This document shows, piece by piece, positions 44,167-55,239 of a stretch of DNA of 64,000 bases. This stretch comes from Ananas comosus (Eukaryota > Streptophyta > Magnoliopsida > Poales > Bromeliaceae). The translations under genes were made by a program, and so were the position numbers. How positions within the stretch are numbered: the first letter of the stretch is position 1; the number at the start of each line of letters is the position of its first letter. Location: assembly GCF_001540865.1 (NCBI RefSeq), contig NC_033622.1, positions 14,576,797-14,640,796 on the forward strand. The letters run 5' to 3'. The notes under the pieces are model-generated. The model was not told the origin of the DNA, made no database searches, and saw only the letters and a list, made by a program, of their open reading frames with translations.

Positions 44167-47100
44167 ATGGACGACGTGAAGGATAAAGTGAAAGGCTTCA
44201 TGAAGAAGGTCAACAACCCCTTCTCCTCCTCGTCCTCTTCTTCCTCCTTCCGAGGCCAAGGTCGCGTCTTGGGCTCCGCCGCCGCCCCCTCCCCTTCTCC
44301 CTCCTCCTCCTCCTCCTCCTCTTCCTCTGTTCCTCCTCCGCCTCCGCTCTCTACGCCCCCTCTTCCCCCGTCGTCCAACTCACCCCCTCCAACTTCAAAT
44401 CCAAGGTACTACCAATCGCCCGCTCGATCTCTACTCCTTCCCCTCGATCGATCGATGTGTTGATCGACCTCTCTTTTCGATTTGAGTTTTTTTTTTTTTT
44501 TTTTTTTTTTNGCCTTCCTCTCCGGTCGCCGCGCGCGTCGCCGCGTTCTTGTCGGCGGCGCCCCCGCCCCCCGAGGGCTCGGTGGAGGTGGTGAGGAAGC
44601 TGCTCGGGAACGTGGTGCGGGAGCCCGGGAACGACAAGTTCCGGAGGATCCGGATGGGGAATCCCAAGATTAGGGAGGCGGTGGCCGACGTCGGGGGAGG
44701 GGTCGACCTTTTGGAGTGCGTGGGGTTTAGGATCGGGGAAGAAGACGGCGAGATTTGGGCGACGATGGGGGTTCCGGCGGAGGAGCAGGTCGCCGTGATC
44801 AGAGAGGCGTTGTCGTTGTTAGATCGCGGGCGGAATTCGGAGGAGTCCTCAAAGTCGCAGGCAACGTCGGATGTGGCCGCGGAGAGATCTACCGAGCCGA
44901 GGAAGATCGATAGGCGGGTGAGTTCCTATTAAAGGTTCTTTCTTGCTGCTCCCTAAATTGTGCTCTCTACACCGTTTGTTCATTCCCACTTTGTGCTTTA
45001 AGATCTTACGAGGGTTGAGAATTATATAATTGTGTGTATATTTGTTCAATTCCTTGTAACATTCTCGCGATCGTCTAAACTCTCCATGCCTATGCTGCGG
45101 ATTGTTCTCCTTATCATTTCCTAAGCTGATTGCTTATTTTTGGTGCACTAATTGGCTTTGCCTTGTCGTGGAAATCCACTTGATATAATAATTAGCCAAT
45201 TTGTAGTGCTGGGGGCTGCGTGCGAACACCGTACTGGGCAGACTCTGATTCTTCTTTCTCAGCACAACATTATTCTAGGAAAATGTAACTCTAGGATCGT
45301 ACGCCGAAATCCTTTCAACTTTAATAACATGCCTAGTTGCATGACAAGTAATCGTTGGTGTTTTGCTGCCTGGGATGGTGTCAACTTCGGCACGCTTTTG
45401 GCTTGCCATGCCCTTGTCACATTACGAACCAGCCATCCTAACATATTCATGACAAACACTCTCTCTTGTTTAAATTTAAAAGCCTTTAGCACCAAGTATT
45501 AGTTTTTGCAAATATGTTACCTTGACAGTGGTAATATTTAGAGCTGAGCCATCTAGACCTCTGGCCCTTGATGAGTCTAAGGGAGTGAACTGGTAAATTT
45601 TAGGTATGATGGTTAAATATTTCCGTTAGTTTCATGTTAGAATTAGGCCGGTGTTTCTGTTTTTCCTGACTGTGAGTGTTTTTGGAATGATCATCTGCTT
45701 AATATACCTAAGCTGCGCTATTAATCTGTTTCAGTTTATAGCTGGTTGCATCACAACTCATCATCTCTTGACTACTTGATAATATGTAAACTCTTTAGGT
45801 CCGGGTGTTCTTTTGTCTTCCTGAAAGCGTGCCTGCAGATAGTGATCTGCCAGACTCATTCTATAACCTATCTGTGGGAGAGGTAAAGAGAGAAGCTGAT
45901 ATGCGGAAGAAAAGACTAGAAGAGTCTCGATTGCTTATTCCTAAGTCATATAAGGAGAAACAGGCCTTGGCTGCTCGGAAGAAGTTCAAGAGGACAGTTG
46001 TTCGGATCCAATTTCCAGATGGAGTAATTCTCCAGGGCGTGTTTCTTCCTTGGGAGCCAACTAGCGTGTTATATGAGGTATGGTCAAATTTCATCTTGAT
46101 TGCTTACATCGCAATATCAAATACTTATTTTTGGTCTACGTGACTAAAATAGTAACTTTGGTTAATTAAATGAACCAACTCTAATTCTTGAATAATGAAT
46201 ATTTAAGATCGCATTATCAGTGTGCACGGCACATATTTTTGCTTTTATTGTATTGCTATTGACCAAGATTTGATGTCATAAAATTGAGATGACATAGCAC
46301 TAAAAGTAACCTCGTTACGTTAACTGTGCTTCTCCAAGATACAGCAAGCAGCTGGGATTCTTTGGATATGAGTTGACTCGTATAGCTTATCTGTTGCACA
46401 AATTTTTCTGCTCGAATCATATATTTGAGATGCTAAAGTTGACTTTTTTTTTTTTTTGGAAACACCTGAATGACTTGATTAGTTGGGCTTCGATGGGATT
46501 AGATAAAAATGCTTCAAAAACTGGTCATATCGAGGTCCTGAGCATCCTGCTGCTCTGAATTTGCTCTGGAAGTGACTATGGATCAGCAATATGGTTAAGA
46601 ATTATTTTGGCTGTTTTTATTCTTATCGAAATTAAAGTTATGACAATTGACATTTTAAAATATGGTATATTATTGAATAAAGTTCAGAACTGAAATTGTG
46701 TGGTTGAGAATTATTTTCAGCGAGGATTGGCTATGCCATTTAATCGTTGATGCCCCAATTTGAATCGAAGCTACTAATGTCCGTCTGAATAGATATAAGA
46801 CCATATATACCACGTCTAGTGTAGCAAGTGTTGTGTTTTGCTTCTGGAAATCTGTGACTCTGTGCTGATTAACTTGTACTGAGACTAGCTTTATTCCATT
46901 TGGTCATGAAAATGTGAGGGACTAAAATTATTATCTTCACTTGCATACCCAAGTGATCTTCATCATCTCCTGATTTAGTAATGCCTGAAAAATCTCTCTC
47001 ATTAATGCTGTTATATGTCGGCTTATCTATATTTTTATATGTCGACTTATCTATATTTACTTTGGCAGTTTGTGAGTTCTTCGCTGAAGGAGCCCAGTTT

Positions 47101-47353
47101 GGAATTTGAGCTTCTGCGACCAGCAATTCCAAAGCTTCGAGCAATTCCTCGCTTCCCGCGACCTGGGGATAAAGCGCCAACACTAGAAGATGAAGACTTA
47201 GTTCCTTCTGCGCTACTGAAGTTTAGACCCGTAGAGACGCAGTCAGTTGTTTTCACCGGTCTGACCAACGAACTACTCGAAGCCAGTGAGCCGCTTACGG
47301 CTGCAACATCTGTTTCCGATGAACTAAATGACAATGGCCATGATTCTCAGTGA
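44167..47353 (+). CDS. PUX2: PUX2-like UBX protein (PUB + UBX), exon 1 broken
   Basis: Adaptor that binds CDC48/p97 and membranes. The start [19 protein letters not shown], then [10 protein letters not shown], matches the plant PUX2 N-terminus. After a poly-serine run the sequence turns at about 44300 into an unrelated exon fragment (separate entry) up to the undetermined base 44511. Coding resumes at 44512 in another frame: [11 protein letters not shown], then a PUB domain ([37 protein letters not shown]) to 44917. Exons 45799-46077 and 47069-47353 follow, both in phase 0, with the UBX-like fold ([48 protein letters not shown]) and stop TGA at 47351. The region between the N-terminus and PUB, where Arabidopsis PUX2 is recalled to carry a zinc-finger segment, is missing. 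The gene itself is probably intact in the plant and broken by the assembly. Confidence 0.8.
44301..44510 (+). pseudogene. PDI (PDIL2-3-like) exon 1 fragment inside PUX2
   Basis: In the frame starting at 44301 the sequence reads a leucine run [16 protein letters not shown], then [19 protein letters not shown], and ends at 44405 on AAG before GTACTA. This is the signal peptide and start of the first thioredoxin domain of plant PDIA6/PDIL2-3-type protein disulfide isomerases, with a correctly placed intron donor. The start methionine and the catalytic CGHC exon are absent. The junction with PUX2 lies in a (CTC)n microsatellite, and 44406-44510 would be the beginning of the PDI intron, ending in a T run and an undetermined base. 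Confidence 0.75.
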
Positions 47354-49659
47354 AAAATCTCATATAATTCCATCATTGTGCTTTTTTTTTTTTCCCGAAT
47401 GATTGGCGATAGATGCAGGTATTGTACTGCAATTCAAAGGAATTTATCATTTTGATGTAAATAAATACTGGTTCACACGCAATGCTGTAACAATTGGTGA
47501 TGAGCTTCTAGCCTCTTTCCAGCTGCTCTGAATTTAATTTATCAGATATAACTGATGCTAGATGTACTTGTGCACATGTTTCCAAGAGAATAATTATATT
47601 TTGAGTGGGTTTGACATTTGGGTTCTCTTAATGAAAGTCATTGATGATCATGAAATTAGTTTCATTGCTTAAGCGTGATATGAACATAATAGTGTTGGAA
47701 AACAAGCTACTCTTTTCTGACTTAATAGTTTATGCAATCAGCTCGTGCATAAGCTTTGTTATCAAATGCAAAAGTGTAGGATTAATATACAGAAAAAAAA
47801 AGACTAAAATTAGAGTTTCGCCGCTTTGAAGCCCAAATATGTTAAGGCCTAATTTGATAATGTAGTAGCTAGAATCATCACTTCATACTATAAAAAATTC
47901 AAAAAATTTGAAAACGTTCGCAATCTTTTCTTCTGTTATGTTTAAAAATTGCTGTTGTAACTTTAACATACTTTTCCGGTGTCGATTATAATCACAATTT
48001 TATGGTGTAAAAGAAAGAAAGATCACAAATGCATATAATTTTTTTGATCTATTATACTAGTAATTTTAGACGCCACATTACCAACCTAAAACCTCAATGA
48101 ACTAACTATAGGGGATCCATGTTTAGGACATTCACATTGTTGAACAAACTAAAGCATTATTTCATCTAAATTCCGCTTTGTGTTAGGATTAATACATAGA
48201 CTAATTTTTACCATTCGTGCTCACGTGCATGGAGGATATCACTTTATGTTATGCAAGTGATCGACATAATAGGAATACCTAATTCTAATGGTTCCCGCAT
48301 CAATTGACATTTCATAATTAAACATCTTCTTTCATTGCCTATAAAATGGATTAGAGGATTTACATATTGGCTCGGGCCAAAACCAATTCGGGCTAACCCT
48401 TCATTTGGCCCATAAATTGATCCGTCCAATTTTAGGGTAAAGCTACAACCGAATGGGCTAAGTCATATCCAACGTGATTAGACCGACTCAATTTGAGTCG
48501 AGCGAGTCAAGCGGACTATACATCTTTGATGTGATCCGGTTGGCTAGTGAAATATTTTGGACTATTTTGTAATGAAAAATATCAGTTGTAGTGGCACAAG
48601 ATTCTTGCGCATAAACTTGAAATTTTTTTTTTTTTTATGGAACTCAAACTAAGAACATTCAATTTTGATACCATGTTAAATAATTCTAAATATTTACGAC
48701 ATTTTGACGTATGTGATAGTTTCTATATTGAACGACATGAATGACCATGTAATTTGTTTATATGCTAAATAAGTGACTACACGCCCCCGTCAGCAGAAAA
48801 GCAAGCCTAGCTACACGTGGCAAACTGAGAAGTACTGCAGAAAGAACCGCATTGAGCGATTCAAGAGACATCACCCTCCATCTTCTTTGAAAACGTGCTT
48901 GGAGATAAGAAACGCTAGCCACGAGTTGATCCCACGAGAGGGAGATGCCCATCACATGGGGGTTTAAGTCCATGTGGGGGCACTTCTTAAAGGGGTGCAA
49001 TAAATATCACCACATCCCTATATAGCACTTAAAACAGTCACTTCCCCTTCCTTTCAAGCCTTCTTACTATTGCGCATGCTCCTCCCCCTCCCTCCTCTAA
49101 ATTGTTTTGTCACACAAGTAAAGATAAGTGAAGGAAAAAAAAGAAAAAGAAAAAAAGTAAAAAGAAAGAAAGGGAAAGTTGAGATAAAGCCTCTCCAAGA
49201 GAGGAAAAGAGTGGAGGTGAAATTAAAATGTGGTGCCCCCACCAAATAGAAAGGATCAATTTTTGTGGCCTCCAATGTGGTCCAAATAAACATGAATAGG
49301 ATTGAATAATTGAGGCATTCAAGGAAATGTCCTTTATGTCCCTTAGCAAGAGGGGGTACAACATGTGGGTTTGTGGCCATGAAGCTGTAAGTTATTTTTG
49401 CATAGGGATTGGGGGGCCCCCCCCATTTTGCTTTCACTCCTTCACATGGCATTGCTTGAATGCTTGCTTCTTAGTACAAGTTTTCTTCATGCATCACATG
49501 ACTTGATTGAGACCCTTCATGAATCATTTTTGGTGTTAGATCACAAGATTGTAACTGCTAGTCTTTTTGGTTGCAAGAAGTCAATAACTCCTCTTCTTCT
49601 TCTTCTTCTTTTTCTTCTTCTTCTTCCTTTTTTCTTGTTTTTGAACATAAAATATCAAA
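47354..49659. other. PUX2 3' end and intergenic DNA
   Basis: The first part probably holds the PUX2 3' UTR. No other gene is recognised; open frames near 48773 and 49054 have no conserved features. A CTT microsatellite lies near 49591-49630. Confidence 0.4.
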
Positions 49660-49978
49660 ACATATAATGGCACCGTTTGGATTGAGGATAAGGGATGGAA
49701 TAATCTCTTATCCCCCTTTATACCCAAACGCTAATTTTTTACTCGAGAATAGTAGTTCTCGGTTACTTATAATAACCGGATATAACTATTCCTACCAAAA
49801 CTTTAATTTTCTATATATAATTGTCCACTATTTTTCTTATTCCATATTATCTATCCATATTTTTCTTATCCCCGAAAACAATCCAATTTTCATCCAAACG
49901 CTAATTTTCTTATCCTCATACTTGTACCTATCCCTGTAATAGCTAGTTCTTGCTTACACCCGAACCAAACGTTAGTAG
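49660..49978. mobile_element. MITE-like element, CGTTTGGATT ends
   Basis: Starts near CACCGTTTGGATTGAGGATA and ends near ACCCGAACCAAACGTTAGTA. Inverted partial matches (GAGGATAAG and CTTATCCTC, AACGCTAATTTT repeated twice) support a non-autonomous transposon of the same general class as 25585-26175. It abuts the TA repeat that leads into the next element. Confidence 0.45.
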
Positions 49979-50000
49979 TATATATATATATATATATATA

Positions 50001-50087
50001 GTTAGGCTGTTATACTATCAGTAGCACGGAGGCCTCCGTGCTACCAAATTGTTTTCAATGATGCGGCTTCTAAATCGACGATCGGCT
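50001..50087. mobile_element. Long foldback MITE, left end only
   Basis: Matches the left end of 14805-15346 (GTAGCACGGAGGCCTCCGTGCTAC hairpin given here as arms GTAGCACGGAG and CTCCGTGCTAC). It is cut off by the run of undetermined bases at 50088-50112 and preceded by a TA repeat. Confidence 0.7.
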
Positions 50088-50112
50088 NNNNNNNNNNNNN
50101 NNNNNNNNNNNN
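50088..50112. other. Assembly gap (25 N)
   Basis: Undetermined bases interrupting a foldback element. The rest of that element is not present on the other side. Confidence 0.98.
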
Positions 50113-50700
50113 TAAGGATTGTAGTCCTGTAAGCCTCTTTAGATTGTAGACTCAGCGGTATTTCTTCTCTAATAAGGGCATGTTTGATTTGGGTTATCTA
50201 CTAGGATTATAGGCAAAAATACAGAGGCAAAAATACAAGCATGTGCTCGAGTGGTATATGTGCTCGAGTGGTATATATAGTGCATTGTATTATTTCCTTC
50301 CCTTCTGCAAGTAAATCTCGCAAAAAAGTCAAGCCAAATTGGGAATTTTCTATCTCCTACTACCAGCCAAATGAACCGGCATTAAACAAGTTCGTCGTCC
50401 TCACGCCGCCATGACGCGGAAGATGGATTATCCTCACGCCGCCATGACGCAGAAGATGAATTATTTAACTAAATTATAGACGCTTTGTTGTTGCTCTTGA
50501 GTGGCGACCGCGCTTGATAGTCGAAAACGAGAAATTAAATGATGGGATAGATCAACGGATTCAGAATCAATAATAATAATAACATCCTACACTGCTCACA
50601 TTTGGAAGCGCGCGCGCCCTAAGGGAGTAATAAACTCTTCATCACAATAACAATCTACAACAACATTTATATAACGTATCAAATTGAACATAAAAGAAGG
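50113..50700. other. Intergenic DNA with short tandem repeats
   Basis: A 17-bp unit TGTGCTCGAGTGGTATA occurs twice (50242-50258 and 50259-50275). A 33-bp unit beginning TCCTCACGCCGCCATGACGC occurs twice (50398-50430 and 50431-50463). The end may contain the syntaxin 3' region. Confidence 0.6.
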
Positions 50701-50762
50701 AATTAAAAAAAGAAAGAAAGAAAGAAAGAAAGAGAAAAACTCTCAAATCCACTGCAAGAGCA

Positions 50763-50852
50763 AGAGAAGCACACACAAAAGAAAACAAAAATTAAATAGG
50801 AGAGAGGAGAGAGAAGCACACACAAAAGAAAACAAAAATTAAATAGGAGAGC
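50763..50852 (-). repeat. Tandem duplication in the syntaxin 3' UTR
   Basis: A unit of about 42 bp beginning AGAGAAGCACACACAAAAGA occurs twice in succession. It is followed by a GGA repeat (50854-50887) that directly abuts the stop codon of the syntaxin gene. Confidence 0.75.
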
Positions 50853-50887
50853 GGAGGAGGAGGAGGAGGAGGAGGAGGAGGAGGAGG

Positions 50888-51805
50888 CTATTTGTTGTTC
50901 TTGGTGGTGGTGAGAACGATGGGCAGGACGATAACGAGGATGATGATGAGGAGGAGGATGATGGCGAAGCAGGTCCACTTGCGGGTGCTCTTCTGGTGCG
51001 TGCGGGCGACCTGCAGCTGCTCGCGGCCGCGGTCGACGAAGGACTTGGCCCGGCCGACGTGGTTCTCGATGTCGTCGAGCTGCTCGCCCTGCGCCTCGAC
51101 GAGCACGGCCATGTCGAGGAACACCTGCTGCAGCTCCAGCAGGCTCCGCTCCAGCTCCGCCACCGCCCCGTGCCGCTCCTGTATCTCCGCGATCACGTCC
51201 ACCACCCTCCCCCGCCCCTGCTCCTCGATCGCCCGCTGCAGGAACCGCTCCCCCTCCCCCGTCGCCGCCAGCGCCTCCACCGTCGCCTCGTCCGCCTCCT
51301 CCCCGGTCACTGTGTAGTACCGCCGCCGCACCGTCTCCCGGTACTCCCCGGCCACCCGCTTCCGGAGCTCCGCGAACGCCTCCATCGAGTCCCTCAGCTT
51401 CTTGCGGAGCCCGGCCACCACGGAGGTGCGCGTGCGGTCCGTGGAGCTGCCGGGCCCGCAGCCCGGGGCGGAGCGGTTGGCGGCGTTGGCGCGGTCGAGC
51501 GCCTCGAGGCGGAGCTTGATGACCTTCGCCTTCTTCAGCGCCTGCGCCACGTCCGCGTCCATCCGCGCCCGCAGCCCCCGCACCGCCGCCGCCTCGTGCA
51601 GCGTCTTCCCGGCCTCGTTCGCCTCCTGCAGCCGCCGCTGGATCCGCTCCACCTCCCGCAGCTCCTCCTTTATCCCCTCCACGTCCTCGAAGAACCTGTC
51701 CAAGCTCGCCCCGCTCGCCCCCATCTCCACTCCCCCTCCCCCTCCCCCTCCCCCGGATTCCAGGTCGTCGCCGCGCCTCCACGACGACGAGAACAGGTTG
51801 TTCAT
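50888..51805 (-). CDS. SYP121: SYP12-class plasma-membrane syntaxin (Qa-SNARE)
   Basis: Target-membrane SNARE for secretory vesicle fusion at the plasma membrane; relatives act in cell-wall-associated defence (PEN1) and in stomatal and ion-channel traffic. Intronless, 305 residues. Start MNNLFSSSWRR at 51805, matching the MN(N/D)LFSSS start of the group. About 33-165 form the Habc domain (LDRFFEDVEGIKEELREVER, LEALDRANAANRS, CGPGSSTDRTRTSVVAGLRK). About 205-270 form the SNARE motif with the zero-layer glutamine Q239 in VEAQGEQ. Residues 279-298 are the C-terminal membrane anchor, followed by a short luminal or apoplastic tail (TTTKNNK). The SYP121/122/124/125 members are close to one another, so the exact orthologue is not certain. 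Glycine-rich codons near the N-terminus vary in this family. Confidence 0.93.
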   Translation of the reverse strand: MNNLFSSSWRRGDDLESGGGGGGGGVEMGASGASLDRFFEDVEGIKEELREVERIQRRLQEANEAGKTLHEAAAVRGLRARMDADVAQALKKAKVIKLRLEALDRANAANRSAPGCGPGSSTDRTRTSVVAGLRKKLRDSMEAFAELRKRVAGEYRETVRRRYYTVTGEEADEATVEALAATGEGERFLQRAIEEQGRGRVVDVIAEIQERHGAVAELERSLLELQQVFLDMAVLVEAQGEQLDDIENHVGRAKSFVDRGREQLQVARTHQKSTRKWTCFAIILLLIIILVIVLPIVLTTTKNNK

Positions 51806-51980
51806 CTCGCTCCGATGCCTACCTAGTCAATCAAATTTACAGAATCTCAATATCGAATTCGATTTCGATTTCGAATCTAGAGCGATTTGGGATTTGGGAT
51901 TTGGGATTTGAGGATCGGGTCGAGGGGGCGGTATATTGGGGAAGAAGAAGAAGAAGAAGAAATAGGTTATAGATAGGGAC

Positions 51981-52027
<47 letters not shown>

Positions 52028-52100
52028 AAACGCGGCTTTGAATGGGCTTGGAGGATGAAATTGGGCGACGCCACAATACTAGTATTATTATTACTTCTTC
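51806..52100 (-). promoter_or_regulatory. Syntaxin 5' leader with GA/CT microsatellite
   Basis: Upstream on the minus strand are a GAA/CTT tract (about 51942-51962) and a long (CT)n tract (GA on the plus strand, 51980-52022), as in CT-rich plant leaders. The GGGATTTGGGATTTGGGATTT triple repeat at 51889-51909 also lies in the leader or promoter. Confidence 0.45.
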
Positions 52101-52918
52101 TAAGTACTTGTTTATTAATTAATGACCTTTTCGTCGTCAATGGCGATGGGTGGGAAAATGGAGGAGGAGGAGGAGGAGGAGGGACCAGTCAAAGTATAGT
52201 TTAGAAGAAGGAAATAGAAGCTCTGAAAATGATAATTAAATATAAAAAAAAGAAATGTATTATTACTTTACATCTTGTTCTAAACGACCGGTGATATTCT
52301 CACCCATAGTTTGCAGAGTGTTACACGGTTGACTTGGAGATCCACTCCGTACCCCGACGAAAGAGGCAAAAGCTCTCTTCATATATTTTGGTAAAAATAT
52401 ACTAAATTTAACTTGAGTTTAAATCTAACCGAGTTATGGACCGTGTTCAGTCGGTTATTTCATTTTTTAAGATTTTAATTTTAGTAATAATTTTTTTATT
52501 TTTTATTTTAGTCAATAAATAATATTTTGACTTTAAATTTTGAATGTGCCGTTTATTTTTACACGTTTAGTCATATGTTTATACAATTTTCGTAACTATA
52601 AATATATTAAATGTTGGATGGTAAATTTAGAATTTTAAAATATTGGATAGTAGACTCAAAATAGTCGATAGTTAAAATAGCTTTTGCACGTTTTTATCTA
52701 AAATTAATTTTATCATTTGCCCTCATGTAATTATATTGAAATTTCATTGCAATAGTGGACCCTAAAACATAGCAAAGATTTACCTCTACTTCTTGTATTC
52801 ACTGGTGCTACATAGAAGCATATGCACGAGAATAAAAGAAAATTAGGTGAGTGACAATATCAAGTCTTAGTCTAATTGGTTTTGAGTTGATTATGAATTT
52901 ATGATCCTATTTTTGTTT

Positions 52919-52950
<32 letters not shown>
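52101..52950. other. Intergenic DNA, poly-T at end
   Basis: AT-rich sequence without a gene. A T run of about 32 bases (52919-52950) leads into the first copy of the 0.38-kb duplication. Confidence 0.4.
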
Positions 52951-52951
<1 letters not shown>

Positions 52952-52954
52952 TTC

Positions 52955-53342
52955 CCACTCCTATTTATTTATACAATAATAATAAATAAGTGAAGTCCAA
53001 AGTTTGACGTGACTTTTAAAGCAGTATCATAAGAGCTCTATTAGCTGGTGCATTTCCAAAATAAATTTATATATAGCTTCTGTACTTAGTCAAAGAAACG
53101 AAAATATTCTTTAAAAAAATTAACGGAAAATAAAATTTCCAGCATCATAAAAAGTGAAAATAAAAATTAGTTATTTAGAGCAATTTAACTTTTTTTTAAA
53201 ATAATACTTGCAGGGAATTATCCAAATTAGACTTTTTAATGAGCTAAATTTTTATCTTTTATTTTAAATTTTTACATTAGTCTTTCTTGCGTGCATGTGA
53301 AATATATTTCTCGGCCTATTTTCTTATTCTATATTTTCAAAG
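52955..53342 (+). repeat. 0.38-kb direct duplication, copy 1
   Basis: Nearly identical to 55957-56343, starting at CTCCTATTTATTTATACAAT and including GAAGTCCAAAGTTTGACGTG. Both copies follow a long T run. Only a few single-base differences are visible. Confidence 0.85.
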
Positions 53343-54466
53343 TAAATATAACAATTATTTTTTTTGCATATTTCTAATTCAAATAATGCGGTTTTGTGAT
53401 GGCTAAAATTCTACATAAATATTGAAACTTTTTTTTTCTCGTTTGATTTAAAAGTTGAAGAAGATAATTTTTTTTTTAAATTTTTTGAACAACAAGTTAA
53501 AAGCTTCTCCCTATAATCACTATAATAAAAACGGTCTATTGCGACACTTTTAAATGTAGNGAGCAGACATTAAATTTCTACCTTTTAATTACATTAAAAA
53601 AAAATCATACAAAATATGTTTTCATTCGGTTACTTATTGCGATATCTAAACAAAGCCCACAGTTATCGATTGTTTTATAAAGTGTATAACATGAGATCCT
53701 GAGGTAAGATACCAATAATAAACTCTTAGTTTCAACCTCATAATATACGAGGGAAACCTCCAGCAGCTAAGGTTTTTAGTATAATCGGTTGTTTCACAAT
53801 AGCACGTAAGATTGGTTAAGGCTTGCGGATAATTATTACCTTCTCTTGTTCATTGATCTAACAACCATTCTTTTTCTGCAATCAATTTCATTTCTAATGC
53901 TTTGATTTTATTGGAATAAGATTCACATGGCATATAATAGAGTCCAAGCAGGTGAGAAATTTGAGTCCTCTTGATTTCTAACTAATTTTGTTGAAAATGA
54001 CCATGAACTGAAATTCATACAAAAATTATTTTTCCATCCTTGGATATTTGATAGGAAGCTAATGACCTTTTTTTTAATTGGTTATGTCCGCTAATTTTTT
54101 ATTATATTTCTTATCCCTCCACCATCGCAACCAAATTAAACTAACTATGAGTCGAAAAAAAAAAAAAAATACAGACAAATTTAATTTACAAAAAAATAAA
54201 TAAATAAAATAAATAAATATTTTATAATCAAAAATAAATTCGTATTTTACTTTTCGTGAAATAAACATGCCCTGAAAAAAAAAAAAAAAACTGTCAAGCT
54301 CTCAGAAACACTTATCTGATAATTATTATTATTATGTCACCATCTTTGAAAACAAAGGCAAGGAAAATAGATGGTCTGAGCAAATTAAGTTTAGTGTCAT
54401 GTCGCTTTCATGGTGAATTTTTAAAAAGACACGCTTCCGCGTTGTAAACAACACAGTACTCTTGCA
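53343..54466. other. Intergenic DNA with a possible CACTA fragment
   Basis: No gene is seen. An undetermined base lies at 53560. Poly-A/T tracts at 54158-54170 and 54276-54291. Confidence 0.4.
53518..53559 (+). mobile_element. CACTA-like terminal fragment
   Basis: CACTATAATAAAAACGGTCT followed by GCGACACTTTTAAATGT resembles the ends of plant CACTA (En/Spm) MITEs. It is truncated by the undetermined base at 53560, and no matching inverted end is seen nearby. Confidence 0.4.
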
Positions 54467-54618
54467 TTTTTTTTTTATTTTTGAGAAATAGGTAGCACGC
54501 TATTCGTTTTATTTATTTTATTTAGAAATAAACTTAACTAGAAATGTGAATCAAATTAAAATTCGAATTTGGGATCTCGGGTACCAACCATCAAATCCTT
54601 TGTCACTTACTCTAGGGA
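54467..54618 (-). mobile_element. tRNA-derived SINE copy
   Basis: Same family as 6513-6680: T-rich left end, GAAATAGGTAGCACGCTATT body, AAAATTCGAATTTGGGATCT region and a head ending near TCACTTACTCTAGGGA. No clear target-site duplication, so an older copy. Confidence 0.8.
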
Positions 54619-55230
54619 CAGTTGGTAGTACCCGAGCATCTTTATTACGTGGATCGGGTGCTCGAGATGGACCCTGTATAAATTTAGACGGTGTCCATCC
54701 ATTAATTTCCACTTATAACCAATCCTTTTTATTTTTTAAACAGGATTTAAAAAAAAGACAAAAGTGTAGTGCACTAAATTGATTTTAAGACGAACAGTTG
54801 GTACGGAATTTAAAATAGTTAAAATAATAATTATTGTAGTTAGCTGCGAACATCGAATATTAGTTAGGCTGTGTTCAAATTTATTGCATTTTAGTGCTCA
54901 ATTATCAACAGATTTTAAATAGAATGTCATTTTTTCCTTCTTTATTATTATTTTTTTTTATCTCCCTGTTATGTCTTATTTAATCAAAATTTTAAGTACA
55001 AGCAAAAATTATGATATCGAAAAGATTATTAAAGAATTTTTTATATATGTCATCACTGTGTAACTAAATAATTGACGAATTTATTTTTTTAAGTCATATT
55101 TTTTGGCGAATCAAAAAGTTATTATGTGAATTTTATCTGTATTACATCGAATTTATATCGATAATATTTGAAAAAATATATATTATGGCACGAAAATTGA
55201 GGTCTTACTGAGCCAATCAGGGCGCAAGTG
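54619..55230. other. AT-rich intergenic DNA
   Basis: No gene or RNA gene is seen before the G-box-rich patch that starts near 55230. Confidence 0.4.
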
Positions 55231-55239
55231 GTGTACACC

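Noticed and set aside
50703..51782. 359-codon minus-strand frame
   Set aside because: Gly/Ala/Arg-rich shadow of the syntaxin gene in another frame; the 305-residue frame has all syntaxin motifs.
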